NCBI RefSeq assembly: GCF_033473495.1
Contig: NC_088939.1
Span: 1,116,001 to 1,180,000, forward strand
Direction of reading: 5' to 3'
Source of the DNA: Cercospora beticola
Taxonomy: Eukaryota > Ascomycota > Dothideomycetes > Mycosphaerellales > Mycosphaerellaceae
DNA length: 64,000 bases
Shown here piece after piece: positions 45,370-56,894 of the stretch. The translations under genes and the position numbers were made by a program. Below the pieces are notes generated by a model that worked only from the letters and a program-made list of their open reading frames with translations, was not told where the DNA came from and made no database searches. How positions within the stretch are numbered: the stretch's first letter is position 1; every line of letters begins with the position of its first letter.

Positions 45370-48300
45370 GGTCGAATGGCTTCTCCCGTGAAGGACAACT
45401 GTCCTCGGACAGCGCTGCCTCCGGCTGCGAACTCAGTCGATGTGCTTGACAGCAACAAACATCACTGGATGCAGTAGCCAGAGCGTGGTCGGATGTGTCA
45501 CTTGGAACGACTTAACCCTAAGCGATTTTCTCGGTTCTTCATAGTATTGCGGACCTGAACCCATGTCTCTACACATGGTAGACGGAAGCAGCTGGCAATC
45601 TGACTTGTTCGCCTTCAATCAGCTCTGTGAAGTCAGTGTGGAACGAAGTTGCTTCGGCGGCCGAATTTCTGCTGGTGGAAGGACTTGGTTGCAGGAGACG
45701 AAAGGATCGCTGGTATTGTCCGGTCGCGAAATCGAAAGATTCACCGCTTGTAACACAGCGGCTTCATGCGTCGGTTTGGTAAGACTCTCTGAGGAGGCGC
45801 GCGTCGAGGCTGCTGGCTGGACGAATGCTCTGATCACGGACGGACAGCTGAAGAGGGTATACGTTCGAGATGTTGCCAGGAGAGACTTGGGCGCAGATTG
45901 TCGGACACTTCTGCATTGGACGTGTCTTCAGGCTCTTGAGACGCTGGATCAGTCACGATATCGTATGGACATCGGCACAAGAGATGGCTATGCTGGGAAC
46001 TGGATCGATGGAACTTGGGACTGCTTTGACTGATTCACTAGCACCTTTGGTGGTGTCTGTCGCCTGTGGTGCAACTCTGCTGGCGGGAAGCTCTTCGTGA
46101 AGATACTGGCAGAGCATGTCATCGCCCCACATACAGACAGCGCAGTTTGGCGGCTTCATTTCTTGCACCGTATGGCACTCGTCAGCACCATGTCAGCCAG
46201 GCTGGCGTCATGTAGCGAGGCCATCGGGCTTACACGCAGAAGCACGCCACTCTTGCACTGTCTACCAGGCATGACATAGCTCCCGCACCCCAGTGTCTTC
46301 TGTTGAGCCGATCGCCGTCAAGACGTCCACTCGTTGCAGGTGACCTGGTTGCTGCATGTGCTCGGGCCCCGCTGTTACGATTCGGTTCTGGTACGCCTTG
46401 ATTCTCGCCTGTCGCTGCCATGCTGCCGGTATCGGTTCTGTTCAGTCAAGATCCTGCACAATCTCCTACGCGCTACGCTGCTATCAGCAGAAAGCTACCC
46501 CATCTCCAACCTGTCACATCGAGAACACGCTAGCCTCCAAGCCCACATCACAGCAACGGCGTACGATGTGGTTATGCTTCATTGCAAATTGTCCGATCAG
46601 CCGCATTAATCGCCTCCTTCTACGTTCAGCGCAGAGGTCGACTGGTGAGCGCCGAACACACCCTGCACCGAGCCCACTTGGCTTTCGGTTGCATCCTGAC
46701 TGTTGTCAGATGACGAGCGGCTTTTGAAGATGTACTTTGTCCGTTCACTACATTGCCTCCTGAAGATCCTTGACCAAGATCACTGCTTGCGTCAATGGAT
46801 GAAGGGAAGGAATCAAAGACTTGTCTCAGAGCGGGAGTGCTACAACACACTGGAGTGGACATGATTCTAGTCCGATGCATGCCGGCGAGGAGAAACGAGC
46901 TAGGTTGGCTGGTGAAACGAAGGAGTGCATACCTGCGATCGACTTTGAGACTGGGGGAATCACGGTGGTGGTTCCTCGGAGGAAGAAGAGGACCGGTCGA
47001 GGGTGTTTGGTTGGCTGCGGTTGTTCTGAGCTCTGCATGCTTTGGACTTTGCTGAATAGTCACAGATGCGTTATTGAGATCGGCACTGTTGAAGGCACGC
47101 ATATATCGGCCGAAGCGGATGCACGCTCTAGTCGCGATGCTGCAGGCTGACATTCGCTGGACTGGCCTGAAACGCTAGCATTCTGTCTCTCTGCCTGACG
47201 TCCGGACCAACGAGCCAGAGGAGCGGGGCCTCTCTAGAGTGAGGATCAAAGTTTTGTGCTTGTCTGAACCTCTGGCTCGCCGGATTGTCAGCGGTTTGGT
47301 AGCGTTGCAAGTGTCGAAGAGCTCGTTCGTGGAAGAGGCTGGCGTCGTGACGAGGAAGAGCATGTAAACCTGCGACGTTGTCGATGTGCTGGATTCAAGG
47401 CTTTTCAACGTTCGCGGAAGTTGTACTGGACAGCACAAGACGAGCTGAGGAGGGATGGGGGGTCGCGAGCCGTCCTCCTGCTGGTTTCCTGCTTGCAGAG
47501 GCCAGTAGGAGGCGGCTCTTTACTTTTTGATAAGTTTCCCTTAAACACATGGCGTGGAGAGTGGCTGACTGTGCTTTCAGAGTAATTCGGCACTTTTCTG
47601 CAGGTACTTGCGTGCCTCGGAAAGGTCTGTCGCATTGAGGTGAAGTTGTGGTGCCTATCGAGACCAGCCTGGAATGGCTAGCGTTTGCGGCATTTTCGTC
47701 CAAATCCCTCAGCATCAATATAACTACACCCTGACCTCTGTCACTCCATCTCTACATCCATTTCTCTTCATGATTTGTACTGCTCCGGTTCCTCCGTTTC
47801 TCTCCAACTTGCGAGCTGCAACGGCAGTGGGAAGCAGAGCTTTTGCGTACTCCTAGTACGAAGTTCTCCCGCGGTCGAATCGAAGGCAAATGCGTCCCCA
47901 GCACTTCGAAGGACCGCATTCCTGTGTATCGCCGCACAGTGACTCGTCAGCATGGTTACGAGTGTGTTCTCACTAGTTTGTGATAGCTGGAAGGATTGAT
48001 AGGAAGCCGCGGAGCGAGCTGCTACTCCGCATTCTGGTCACGAGGCCCAATTTATGTCCGAGCATCGAAGCTTCAGGATGGACGATTTGTTGCCCACATA
48101 TGGTTACTGAAGATGCAATAACGGACTGGTCACCGCAAGTCTACCGGCATTCTATGTTGGTTTTGGATTGCATCGTCACTTCTGCTTGTCGCTACCATTG
48201 AAAGAAGCTTATCTGGCGCGCCTTGACCCGATGTTCTCCATGGATCCAGAACAGCGGCGCTTAGGCTTGATTGGGAAGGCACAAGCGACGCCACTGTGTT

Positions 48301-48929
48301 CAGCTGCTCTACTCTGCACTCTCTCGACAAGAACACCACGACGAGGGACGAAGAAGTCGACATTCCGGAATCGTGTGGTTGATCCAATGCTGGCACAACA
48401 TGCAACACGTGCAGCAAGCGATGGAACGGCGTCGCATGAGGAACCACGAGGCAGCCCATGGGAGAAGAGCTCACATAACCTCCACCAGCCGCTATCTGCG
48501 GGCCGGATGCACAGCATGCGTAGGTGCACTGTTCTAGCGTGGGGTCTGATGATGGCTGAGTAGTATATCAGGGTTCCTCGTTGACCTCACGCTGCCTTTC
48601 TCTTGCTCAAACAACGACTTTCAATAAGCTTTGTTGCCTTACACATCCAGCAACGTATTACTGCCCATTTCGAAGACCCGCTCACGACTCTTCAATTGAA
48701 CAGGCAGTCCGTCCGAGCATCACCACGCCGCTAGCATCCTCCTCGAGCAGAGCTGCCGCATACACGTATTTCAAGCCCGCTCCACCGACCCATCGGTAGT
48801 CACCACGCTGGCCAACAACGCGAATCGTAGTACCTTGATGTCGGACTTCGTAGACATCAATAAATCAGGACGCGCTTTCATCCCGCTTAGTAAACGGAAT
48901 AGTGAACACAACTCCATTTTATTACCATC
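45370..48929. other. 3.5-kb gene-poor region
   Basis: Only scattered short frames with no recognisable domain, consistent codon bias or paired splice sites. No transposon or RNA gene was recognised. The right end presumably holds the promoter of the GNAT gene. Confidence 0.4.
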
Positions 48930-49817
48930 ATGGAGTCAAACCACCACCAATTTGTCGCTGCAAAGAAGCGAGCCATGAATGATGCAACTCCAGAGGCTAG
49001 TGTTCACACTATCTCTGAGGCAGCAGACAAGGTCAAAGCTCTAGCAGCGAAAAGTGGTGTAAGCGGTGGTGAAGTGCGCGTCCTGACTCTGGCGGACTAC
49101 AAGGAAGCCGCGTTGTCTCTGGCCGAAGCCTTCAAAGAGGATCATACCAGCACCTACTTTACCCATACTCCTGATCGTGCTCACTGGACCGAGCAGCAGA
49201 GATGGGACCTCCATGTGAAGATCATGGAATACATTGTCTATGCCCACTTACTCAAGGGCTTGGTCGTAAGTGCCGGTCCAAACTACGATGCCGTAGCACT
49301 TTGGTAGGTTCACAACTCTCCTCAATTAACGCTTCCATACCACTTGTGAACGACTACTGACCTTATCAGGATGCCACCCGGCCAAAACATGGACGACTAC
49401 GCCACCATCCTCCGCAGCGGAATGTGGCGCCTCTACTACCAACTCTCCAAAGAAGGCCGCCACCGCTTCTTCCAAGAATTCCTCCCCCTCCTCGGCGACA
49501 CCAAACTACAAGTCCTCCGTGAACGCGATCAAGATTCTTGGTATCTCGTCTACGTCGGCACACGACCTTCCGGTCGCGGAAAAGGTTTTGCGAGAAAGGT
49601 CATCGAGTATTGCACTTCTCTCGCGGATCAGGAAGGGAAAGCGAGTTATTTGGAGTCTTCGCATGCGGTGAATTTGAAGATTTATGAGAGGATGGGGTTT
49701 AAATTGAAGAGACAGGTTTATTTGCAGAGGGAGGAGGAGTTGGTGAGATTGGATATTATGGTTAGGGAGCCTAAGGTGGTGGGGTCGGATGCGGATAGTG
49801 GGGTTGATGTGGTGTGA
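48930..49817 (+). CDS. GNAT-family N-acetyltransferase
   Basis: Two exons (48930-49303 and 49370-49817; 66-bp intron) give 273 aa. The join reads VALWMPPGQNMDDY. The acetyl-CoA-binding motif A is visible as VYVGTRPSGRGKGFARKVIE (R-x-x-G-x-G pattern). It is followed by the conserved SSHAVNLKIYERMGFK block, typical of fungal GNATs of about 230-280 aa. The N-terminal 45 residues are a poorly conserved extension. The substrate cannot be read from sequence; relatives include small-molecule acetyltransferases. The protein is probably cytosolic, since no signal or membrane segment is seen. Confidence 0.85.
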
Positions 49818-50333
49818 GGGGTCCGCGGGTTTCGGAGGGAGAGGGGGGAGGTGGGACTTGAGAGGGCTCGGGAAGCGTGAAAGAGAGGGAGAGTTAGAAG
49901 ACGAGGACGCAGTGGATGCAACAGAATGTCAGAACTTTGGGTCTTTTCGGAGTTTGGAGGCTTAGATCAGCTCTAGTCACTCTTTGGATACGATACGAAT
50001 CTGTGAATAGCTTTGATAGGCAGAACGATCAACCGCTATCAAGCATATACGCCCAGATTGGAGGCGCGCGCTGATGGCATGCACTATTTTCTCAACGCAA
50101 ATCAGAATTTCGCCATCGTCAGCGAACGCGAACGATCAAATCATGAACTTGGATGTTGATACGTGTGGTGATTATTCATATCATTCTATTCGTAGCCCAG
50201 GAGAGCGATCCTTGTAAGTCAGGTGTCTCGACTGGGCATCTGTGTATATCGCAGTCATCGTCCAATGTACAAAGATAACGGCTGGTAACGACGACCTCCT
50301 TCGGAAAGAAAGGCCATGCTCTCTTCGTTCCTC
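49818..50333. other. convergent intergenic region
   Basis: About 0.5 kb between converging GNAT and transporter genes. No coding signal. Confidence 0.5.
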
Positions 50334-52103
50334 TTACAACACGTAGATGAAGTCTGGTCGGTTGTCGCCCGCGACCCAGATCTCATCGGGCGTCATGCCA
50401 GCGTGCATGTTATCCCGCTTGCCAGTGAGACGCTTGTGGTTCTCAGCTCGCAGCGTAGTGTACATGAAGATTGTTCCGCCCAAAAGGCAGGCTACCAGGT
50501 ATCCCAGGACGACTCCGTGACCTGTCCAGAAACGTGGTCGTTCTTCGATGAGGTAAATGTTGGATGAGACGACTCCGTTAAGGTTGCCCCATCCGACGAC
50601 GATACCAATGATGACACCACGTTTATAGACTCCTTCGATGTTGTTCGAGGCCCAGGTCAGAGTGTCTGGAAAAAATTGTTAGCAGATGCTCACGTTTCAC
50701 AGATGACTCCTCGATCGCGCGCTGTTCGCAGTGAAGTAGTTCGAACTTTACTCGACATGCTCTCAAGGAAGGTTGTGTCTTTTAGCAACTTACTTGGAAT
50801 TGTTGGGTAGATTCCTGCGGCTCCGAGGAAGGTGCCTCCGTACTGAACATTCGGGTTGCCCGATCCGATAAGCATGGCAAATCCAATGATCGAGAGAGAA
50901 ACCGAGAACATGTTACAGAGACCTCTCTGCCTCGTTCGATCGGCGATGTATCCAATCAAGATGGTCATTGTCGCAGCCACGGCATAAGGCGGGACGGAAA
51001 GCAGCTGAAGTTTTGTGCCAGAGTGGCCCATACCAGTGAGGATCGTTGGGAGGAAGAGAGAGAAAGCGTAGAGTGGGCAGAGGTTTCCCATGTAGATCAC
51101 GGCGTAACCCCAGCACTTCCAATCTTTCAATGCGGCAATGATGTGGCGCTTGTCGTACTCTTCCCCAGTGCTGGATTGCTTGTCCTCTGCGAGACGGCGG
51201 CGGACGCGGAGGCGCTCCTCGGGAGTCAAGAAGCGGGCAGTATCTGGCCAGTCGAAGACCATCCACCAACAGAAGGCTCCCACAGCCATAGTGGCGAGAC
51301 CTTCGAGGATGAAAATCCAGGCCCAACCAGGACGTCCTGGACAGTCAAGTCAGCAAAAAGTTCGCTGTCTTTCTATAGGATGCATATTCTTACCTCCCAC
51401 GCCATCCATCTGTGCAATTGCAGCAGCAAGCAGTCCACCGAAAGAGCCAGCCAGAGCGGCTGCGGAGAAGAAGGTGGCAGCACGAAGACCAAGCTCAGAT
51501 CGCTTGTACCAGCAAGAGAGGTAGTAGTTCACACCAGGGAAAAGACCCGCCTCAGCCAATCCGAGGAACCATCGAGAAGCAAGAAGTCCCTCATAGTTGT
51601 GTACCACACCCATCAGTGTCGCAACGAGACCCCAGATCAGGATGATCGTCGTAAAAAAGATTCTCGGCGTGAAACGCTTGAGCAAAACGTTCGTAATTGG
51701 CTCGGCAAGTGCGTAGGAGATGAAGAAGATCGTGAGCGTGTTGTTGTAATCGTGGCCCGACATGTCGAGATCTTCTTCCATACCAGCTGCGCGTGCATTG
51801 CCGATATTCGTTCGGTCCAGGAAGGACAATAGATAGAGGAGACAGAGCCATGGAATTAGCCACAAGTCAACCTTGCGCATCAACTTCTTGTCCTGTAGTA
51901 GTTGTCAGCAGACAGTCTCTCGATAACCGCCAATCGCCCTTTTGAGGACATACCAGCGCAGCTCTTTCCTCTGGTGTAGCACCAGGATCTGGATCTGGAA
52001 TTTGATCATCGATAGAAGATCTTCTGTGCTTAGCAAGGTCTTCATCTGAGCTCAGTGCGATCTCTTTCTCAATAGCTGAGTCATCCTTGATTTCGGCAGT
52101 CAT
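50334..52103 (-). CDS. Dal5-family MFS transporter (allantoate/nicotinate-type anion:cation symporter)
   Basis: Four exons (51954-52103, 51394-51892, 50794-51336, 50334-50665; introns 61, 57 and 128 bp) give 507 aa, normal for the family. The cytosolic N-terminus is acidic and holds the ATPEERAAL-DKKLMRKVDLWLIP join. TM1 reads LCLLYLLSFLDRTNIGNA, the family signature. Also visible: SYALAEPITNVLLKR, WFLGLAEAGLFPGVNYYL, FFSAAALAGSFGGLLA, WIFILEGL and, in the second half, IGYIADRTRQRG. The last exon ends with a tail that closes GDNRPDFIYVL. Twelve TM helices are expected at the plasma membrane. Substrate is open: allantoate, ureidosuccinate, nicotinate, vitamins and other carboxylates are all known for this family. 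Confidence 0.9.
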
Positions 52104-54551
52104 GGTGGGCGGCTGGTGTGGGAGTACTGGAGGGGACACAGTATCACAGCACAAAAGCAACAAGCCAGCTAATCCGAATCAACGGCAATAGCAGCGGACG
52201 CCGGAGCTTTATAGATTGCCGCATGGAATCCTCCAAGCCCATTCGGAGTCTGCTGACATAGCAAAGGCACTGGTTGAACATGATTTCTTTCCGCCAAATG
52301 GGCCTTCATCAGCCCTCGCCTGCAGCCAACACGGTCATTGCAGACCGCCAAGGCACTTGATTACTGCGGTGTCGAACGAAGACCCTGCTACCGCTTTGCT
52401 TCCCCGTGGGCGTGTCAATCTAGTGCGACGAAGATCCACATGGCACTCTCGTGCGGCCGTGCCAGATTTTCCTGCATGGGTTCTGGTTCGGTTCACGACC
52501 AGAAGTGATTGCCGACTGGTTGCTCGCTGGCCCAGATGCTTTGCCAAGCCGCCTCTAAATCATCGGATGCTTGGAACATCGGAGACTGATACGAAAGCAG
52601 CTTCGGGGCGCGAAGAGTGTGCAGATGCCATCGAGAACGCGGTGCGACGTAGTTGGAATAGCTTTTTAGCCTGATTTGCATTGCGACGTTGGCGCAGCGA
52701 AGCCTTGTGAAGGCGTCGTCCTTCGCATGAAAGGCAGCGAGCTGGTTGGAGTGAGAAAGCCACCCCATGGGCCAAGGGTGTTGGCCAAGGTCTTGGGCAT
52801 TGCGGAGACTCCAAGACTATGGACCAGGATCTCTGTGTAATCGAGGACAGCAGAATGATTTCTGCGAGATCTTGCGCGCTTCCATTCATCCCGGAATCCG
52901 AGTCTTTCTGTTCGCGTGGAGGAGGGGCTCTGCTCAGCAGGCTACCGGCCGTCTGGCCATGGTTCGCTTCAGCATCTACACATGTAATTGCACATGGTCA
53001 GGAGCGGACTCAAACTCTGTCTTTAACGTTCCGATAGCTTGGCTCAGCGTCAAGATCGGCCACATCTCTTGCTGACTTTAAGCACGCGAGGCAAGAAAGC
53101 ACGCAGCGGGCTGAGCCTAGAGGCTGAACATTTTGGCAGGGTGTGAGAGCCAAGCAGAGGCGCATGCAGAACTGCAACAGGTCGCGTATTTGCGCCTCGC
53201 AGCGCTATCGTGCCTCGACCTCGCAGCTCAACGAGAAGCTGACAAGACTCGACGACGGGTCAGACTGCGGGACTCCGTAGCCTCATGCACCAATAACGAC
53301 AGCTGTGGACGGCGTCGAGCGATGGACGACAAGACTGCCAATGTAGGCGCAATTCGTAGAAAGTGGTCGCAGAGACGCCAATGGCCTTAGTCGGCCGGAA
53401 GTTGGCGGCTGGCATACAACGAGCGACTTCAGCCCAGCTCAACAAAGGAGATAGGAAGCACGTCCGCTCCGCTCGTCCAGTCTTCGGACGACCGCAGGCG
53501 CGTAGCGTGCATTTGGGCCTTTCGCTAATGTCTTGCTGCTCGCTTCTGTTAGTGTATGCCCCATGCTCGGGTAAGACAGCACGTGGGAGAGCAAGTATGG
53601 ATAGACTGCAGAACGGTTCCCCATGGGGCTCTGTACTGCAGGGCTCGACCGTCTGAGTGGCGGACATTCTGCTGGCAAGCATTCCAGGTCCATAAAATTC
53701 GTGTCCTCAGTGAATCCTTCGTCCAGCAATAGCTCGACAGCTTGACGATAACGGGTCCAAGGACGATTTCTGTTCCGCCTCGCCCGAAACCCTTGTTACA
53801 TCGCGTGCAGGTGCGCGCTTCGCTGTACTGCGCTGCGATCCTCCGTCGTTCTCGTCGTAAGCTGCCAAGGGATGATCAAGCAGAGGTGTGGCGGTCTTCT
53901 CTCAGATACCTTCCCTAAAGAGTCATGTGCGGTCAGCATCGAAAGTCGCATCGGTGGATCGGAACTCTCGTTGGCTGTCGAGCGGCAGGTTTGAGGCTCA
54001 TGTTTCGTCGAAGAGGAGCGGACTCCGTCCGACAAGGGAAAAGGGAAAGAGCGGGAACAACAGCCCATGTCCTTCCTCGCAGAAGAAGCCTAGCACGCGA
54101 TCTGTGGAGTCCTCGCCATCGCAGGCCCAGTGCTCAAGGCCAACCCGCATCACCGGCTTCCTGTGCACACTCGGGACATTTGAGTAATCATGCTCATTAA
54201 GTAGATACAAGAAAATAACGCTATGCCTTCGTCTCTATGCAAACTGTACATCTGCTTCAGGCCAGTCCTGTGCCCTTCATCTTGCTTGCTTCGAAACTGT
54301 TATGGATATCACTCATCATGCCCAAACCTGACCAGATCTCCAGTCTAGCCCAAACTCATCATATGAAAGAGCCGGGATGGCCGCCTCGTTGTGCTCGCCA
54401 CGTCGTCCTGACCGGCTTCTCGAGTGATGCTCGCATCGAATTGGAACCCCTCAGTCGTGCTTGTGCCATGCTCGCTTGCTGCACTCTCATGTCGCTTGGA
54501 GAGAATCGCTGACTGCCATCTCATGCCCCTCTCACAGTCCCAGCGAAGATA
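52104..54551. other. 2.4-kb region without a supported gene
   Basis: It contains the transporter promoter at its left end and the 3' region of the Kei1-like gene at its right end. The frames present are short and mutually overlapping shadows. No repeats or RNA genes were recognised. Confidence 0.4.
52208..52214 (-). promoter_or_regulatory. TATA-like element of the Dal5-family gene
   Basis: CTATAAA on the minus strand, about 105 bp upstream of the start codon at 52103, at a plausible distance for a core promoter. Confidence 0.35.
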
Positions 54552-55629
54552 CTACTCTGGTCCCTTGGTGACCTTGACGGGAGGTGGTGGCCCAGTCCCG
54601 CTCCGTGCTCTCCTCTCGCGCTCGCCGACTCCAGTTTCGGGCACCTTGATCTTCAGTGGCTTCCTTCCGCTTTCGAATCTGCCGCTGGTGGCCCGCTCCC
54701 ATTCGCTCTGGCCATCGGTCTCCTCCCTTCCAAGCCAGTAACGCTTGCTTGGGAACCTGAGCATTGACCTTCCCAGCTTTCCTCTCCAGCCAGCACCCTC
54801 CAGTCGATCTGCTGAGAAGGGCGATGGCGCCATTGTTGAGTCTGCTGTTTCGCTTGTGCTGTATTGCATGCTGCTCGAGCTCGTCTGCGCCACATACTGT
54901 CTCAGAATACTCCGGGCATAACTCATCACGATGAGGCAGAAATAAACTCTCACTATCGTGAAGAGTGCGAGCAGCGCAATGCTGGTCATGCTGTCGCTCT
55001 GCAGTACCGCTCCACCAATGGCGGCTGGACCGCTAGCCGCTCCATATGCCACTGCTTCTTGTCCGGTGAGCACTCCCGAAGCTGGCTTTGCAATCACGTT
55101 GACCTCCGAAACATTGTGCTCAGGGTTGGTGAAGCCTGCCGTATCTCCCATTGTTCCACTGCCTGTCACGCCATTGCTCTTGTTCAGTGGGTTGTCCTTG
55201 CCAGGCTCTTCGAGATGCTGCGACAAAAGGAGGAACCATCCCATGCCGAAGAGGGCCGTGTAGACTCCGTTGACGACAGTGTCTATGACATAGACGTATG
55301 CTAGGGCAACATTGCGAAGAGGTTGGTCAGGCCGTCGTATGCTAGGCATCAGGTATAGTAGGAGGCCGAACACTATGAGCGAGTAGCTGTAGTGGCTGAG
55401 CTGAAGCCAGTTCAGCTCGTAGCCGGTGAGGAGCGCAAGAATGCCATAGAGGCCCGTGACTTTGTTGATGACCAGCGTGAAGTTGATGAACTCGGTGGCT
55501 GTCCGTAGTGACACGAAGTGCAGGAGGCTCTGTGAAGCGCGCAGGTCAGTATCGAACATGCGCGGCCGTGCGATGGGTCATGGAGAGACATACCCGCGGC
55601 TTCGGGAAGCGCAGTATTGAGAGCGCCAT
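54552..55629 (-). CDS. KEI1: Kei1-like subunit of inositol phosphorylceramide synthase
   Basis: Two exons (55594-55629 and 54552-55529; 64-bp intron) give 337 aa. The first exon codes only for MALSILRFPKPR and joins to SLLHFVSLRTATEF. Membrane segments: around LVINKVTGLYGILALLTG, SYSLIVFGLLLYLMP, VALAYVYVIDTVVNGVYTAL, and a fourth after the luminal loop at ALLALFTIVRVYFCLIVMSY. The order and the KVTGLYGxLAL and YVID-VxN-xYTA blocks are those of fungal Kei1. The last ~100 residues are a basic, Ser/Pro-rich cytosolic tail. Known role: Kei1 is the regulatory subunit of the Golgi IPC synthase (with Aur1), needed for its activity and Golgi location in the fungal sphingolipid pathway. Confidence 0.85.
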
Positions 55630-56894
55630 GGTCGTGGCGCTCTTCTGTCCGCCGTACGTTCACGGCAGCCTAGTTCGGTGGTCGTCGCGTGCCCGGAGGC
55701 CGGTCGGTCGTCGAGTGTGCGCGCTCCGTGTGCTGGACGTATACCACGTAGCGGCGCGCAAAGTAGCTTTCCCGGAGCACGAAGGGTGACTGAGGCGCGT
55801 GGAGGGCGGAGGGTGTTTCGAATTTGCTTTCTCGACCAGGAAGGGAGGCTGTGTGTTATGCATCCCCATCGGAAGTCGGCGGGTCGTCATTCATTCATTA
55901 CCGCCGCTCCTCTTGGCACTCATCCTCCGTCGACACTGCTTGATGACAAAATCATTATGGCATGCTAAACATCCTTCTCATCTACCGCTCGGAGCCGCAT
56001 ATAACGATACTGCTATATCACATTCAACATGTCCTTACCAGGCATTCTCGTCTGCTTGGCCAGACCGAAGCACGCATCTATCCGGACTGGCTACACAGCA
56101 ACATGACGCACACAGAAGACCTCCCTCCATCCTTCGCACCGGCATGGAGCGCCGTGTGCATGGTGTTGTCCAGCTGACTGCAGCGCCGCAGTACATGGAA
56201 AGTCTCTGGACTCCGTAGCTGACCGGCCGTTGTTATGGGCATGGATGCTGACGACTACAATTCGAGCGCCGTTTTTGAGCCTCAAAGTCTCTTGAGAATG
56301 CCATGCTCGTCTTCCGTGACCGCTTAAATCGGCATGGATGCGACAATTGACCGAAGCATTTCCAATTTACAAATCATTTGGATCCGTGATGAGTGAGCGA
56401 ATGACATTCAGGATGCATCAACGAGGAGCGTGGCTGCAACAGCACTGATCGACGTGAAATATTTCAGCCGCACACTGAGCTTTATGGTCGGATTGGCCCA
56501 GAGGTGCTGATGTAATTTCACAAGTTAGGTCCAGGCTGTACAGTAGCCTTTCACGTGGAGAGAAAAATGTCCCTGAAGCAATCAGCACTCGTGCCTGACA
56601 GAACCTTACGATTGTCAAACTTCTTCTCGAATCTGTTCTTCGAGCTGCATGTGCATTAGTCGAAACGTGCGCACGACAAACACATATACAGTGAACGACA
56701 GTTTACGCTTTAGCGCCTCGGCGAATTACAAAGTCTACAAGCTACTGAGGTGCTCCGTACGAAGACGCTCTTTCCGCAACAAGAAAAGTACAACTTCAAA
56801 TATATTGCTGCTTCCTGCGGTCGCTGAGAAGTTCAAGAGGCACGACGTGAACATGGCATCCGGCTCAACGTGTTCATGTGTACTTTGCGTTGTG
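55630..56894. other. intergenic region with no supported gene
   Basis: About 1.3 kb between the Kei1 start and the 3' end of the GTPase gene, both on the minus strand. It should include the Kei1 promoter. The right half becomes AT-richer. No gene seen. Confidence 0.45.

Noticed and set aside
45563..46033. 156-codon plus-strand open frame
   Set aside because: It starts with ATG, but the codon use does not match neighbouring genes and no homology was recognised. Too weak to list as a gene.
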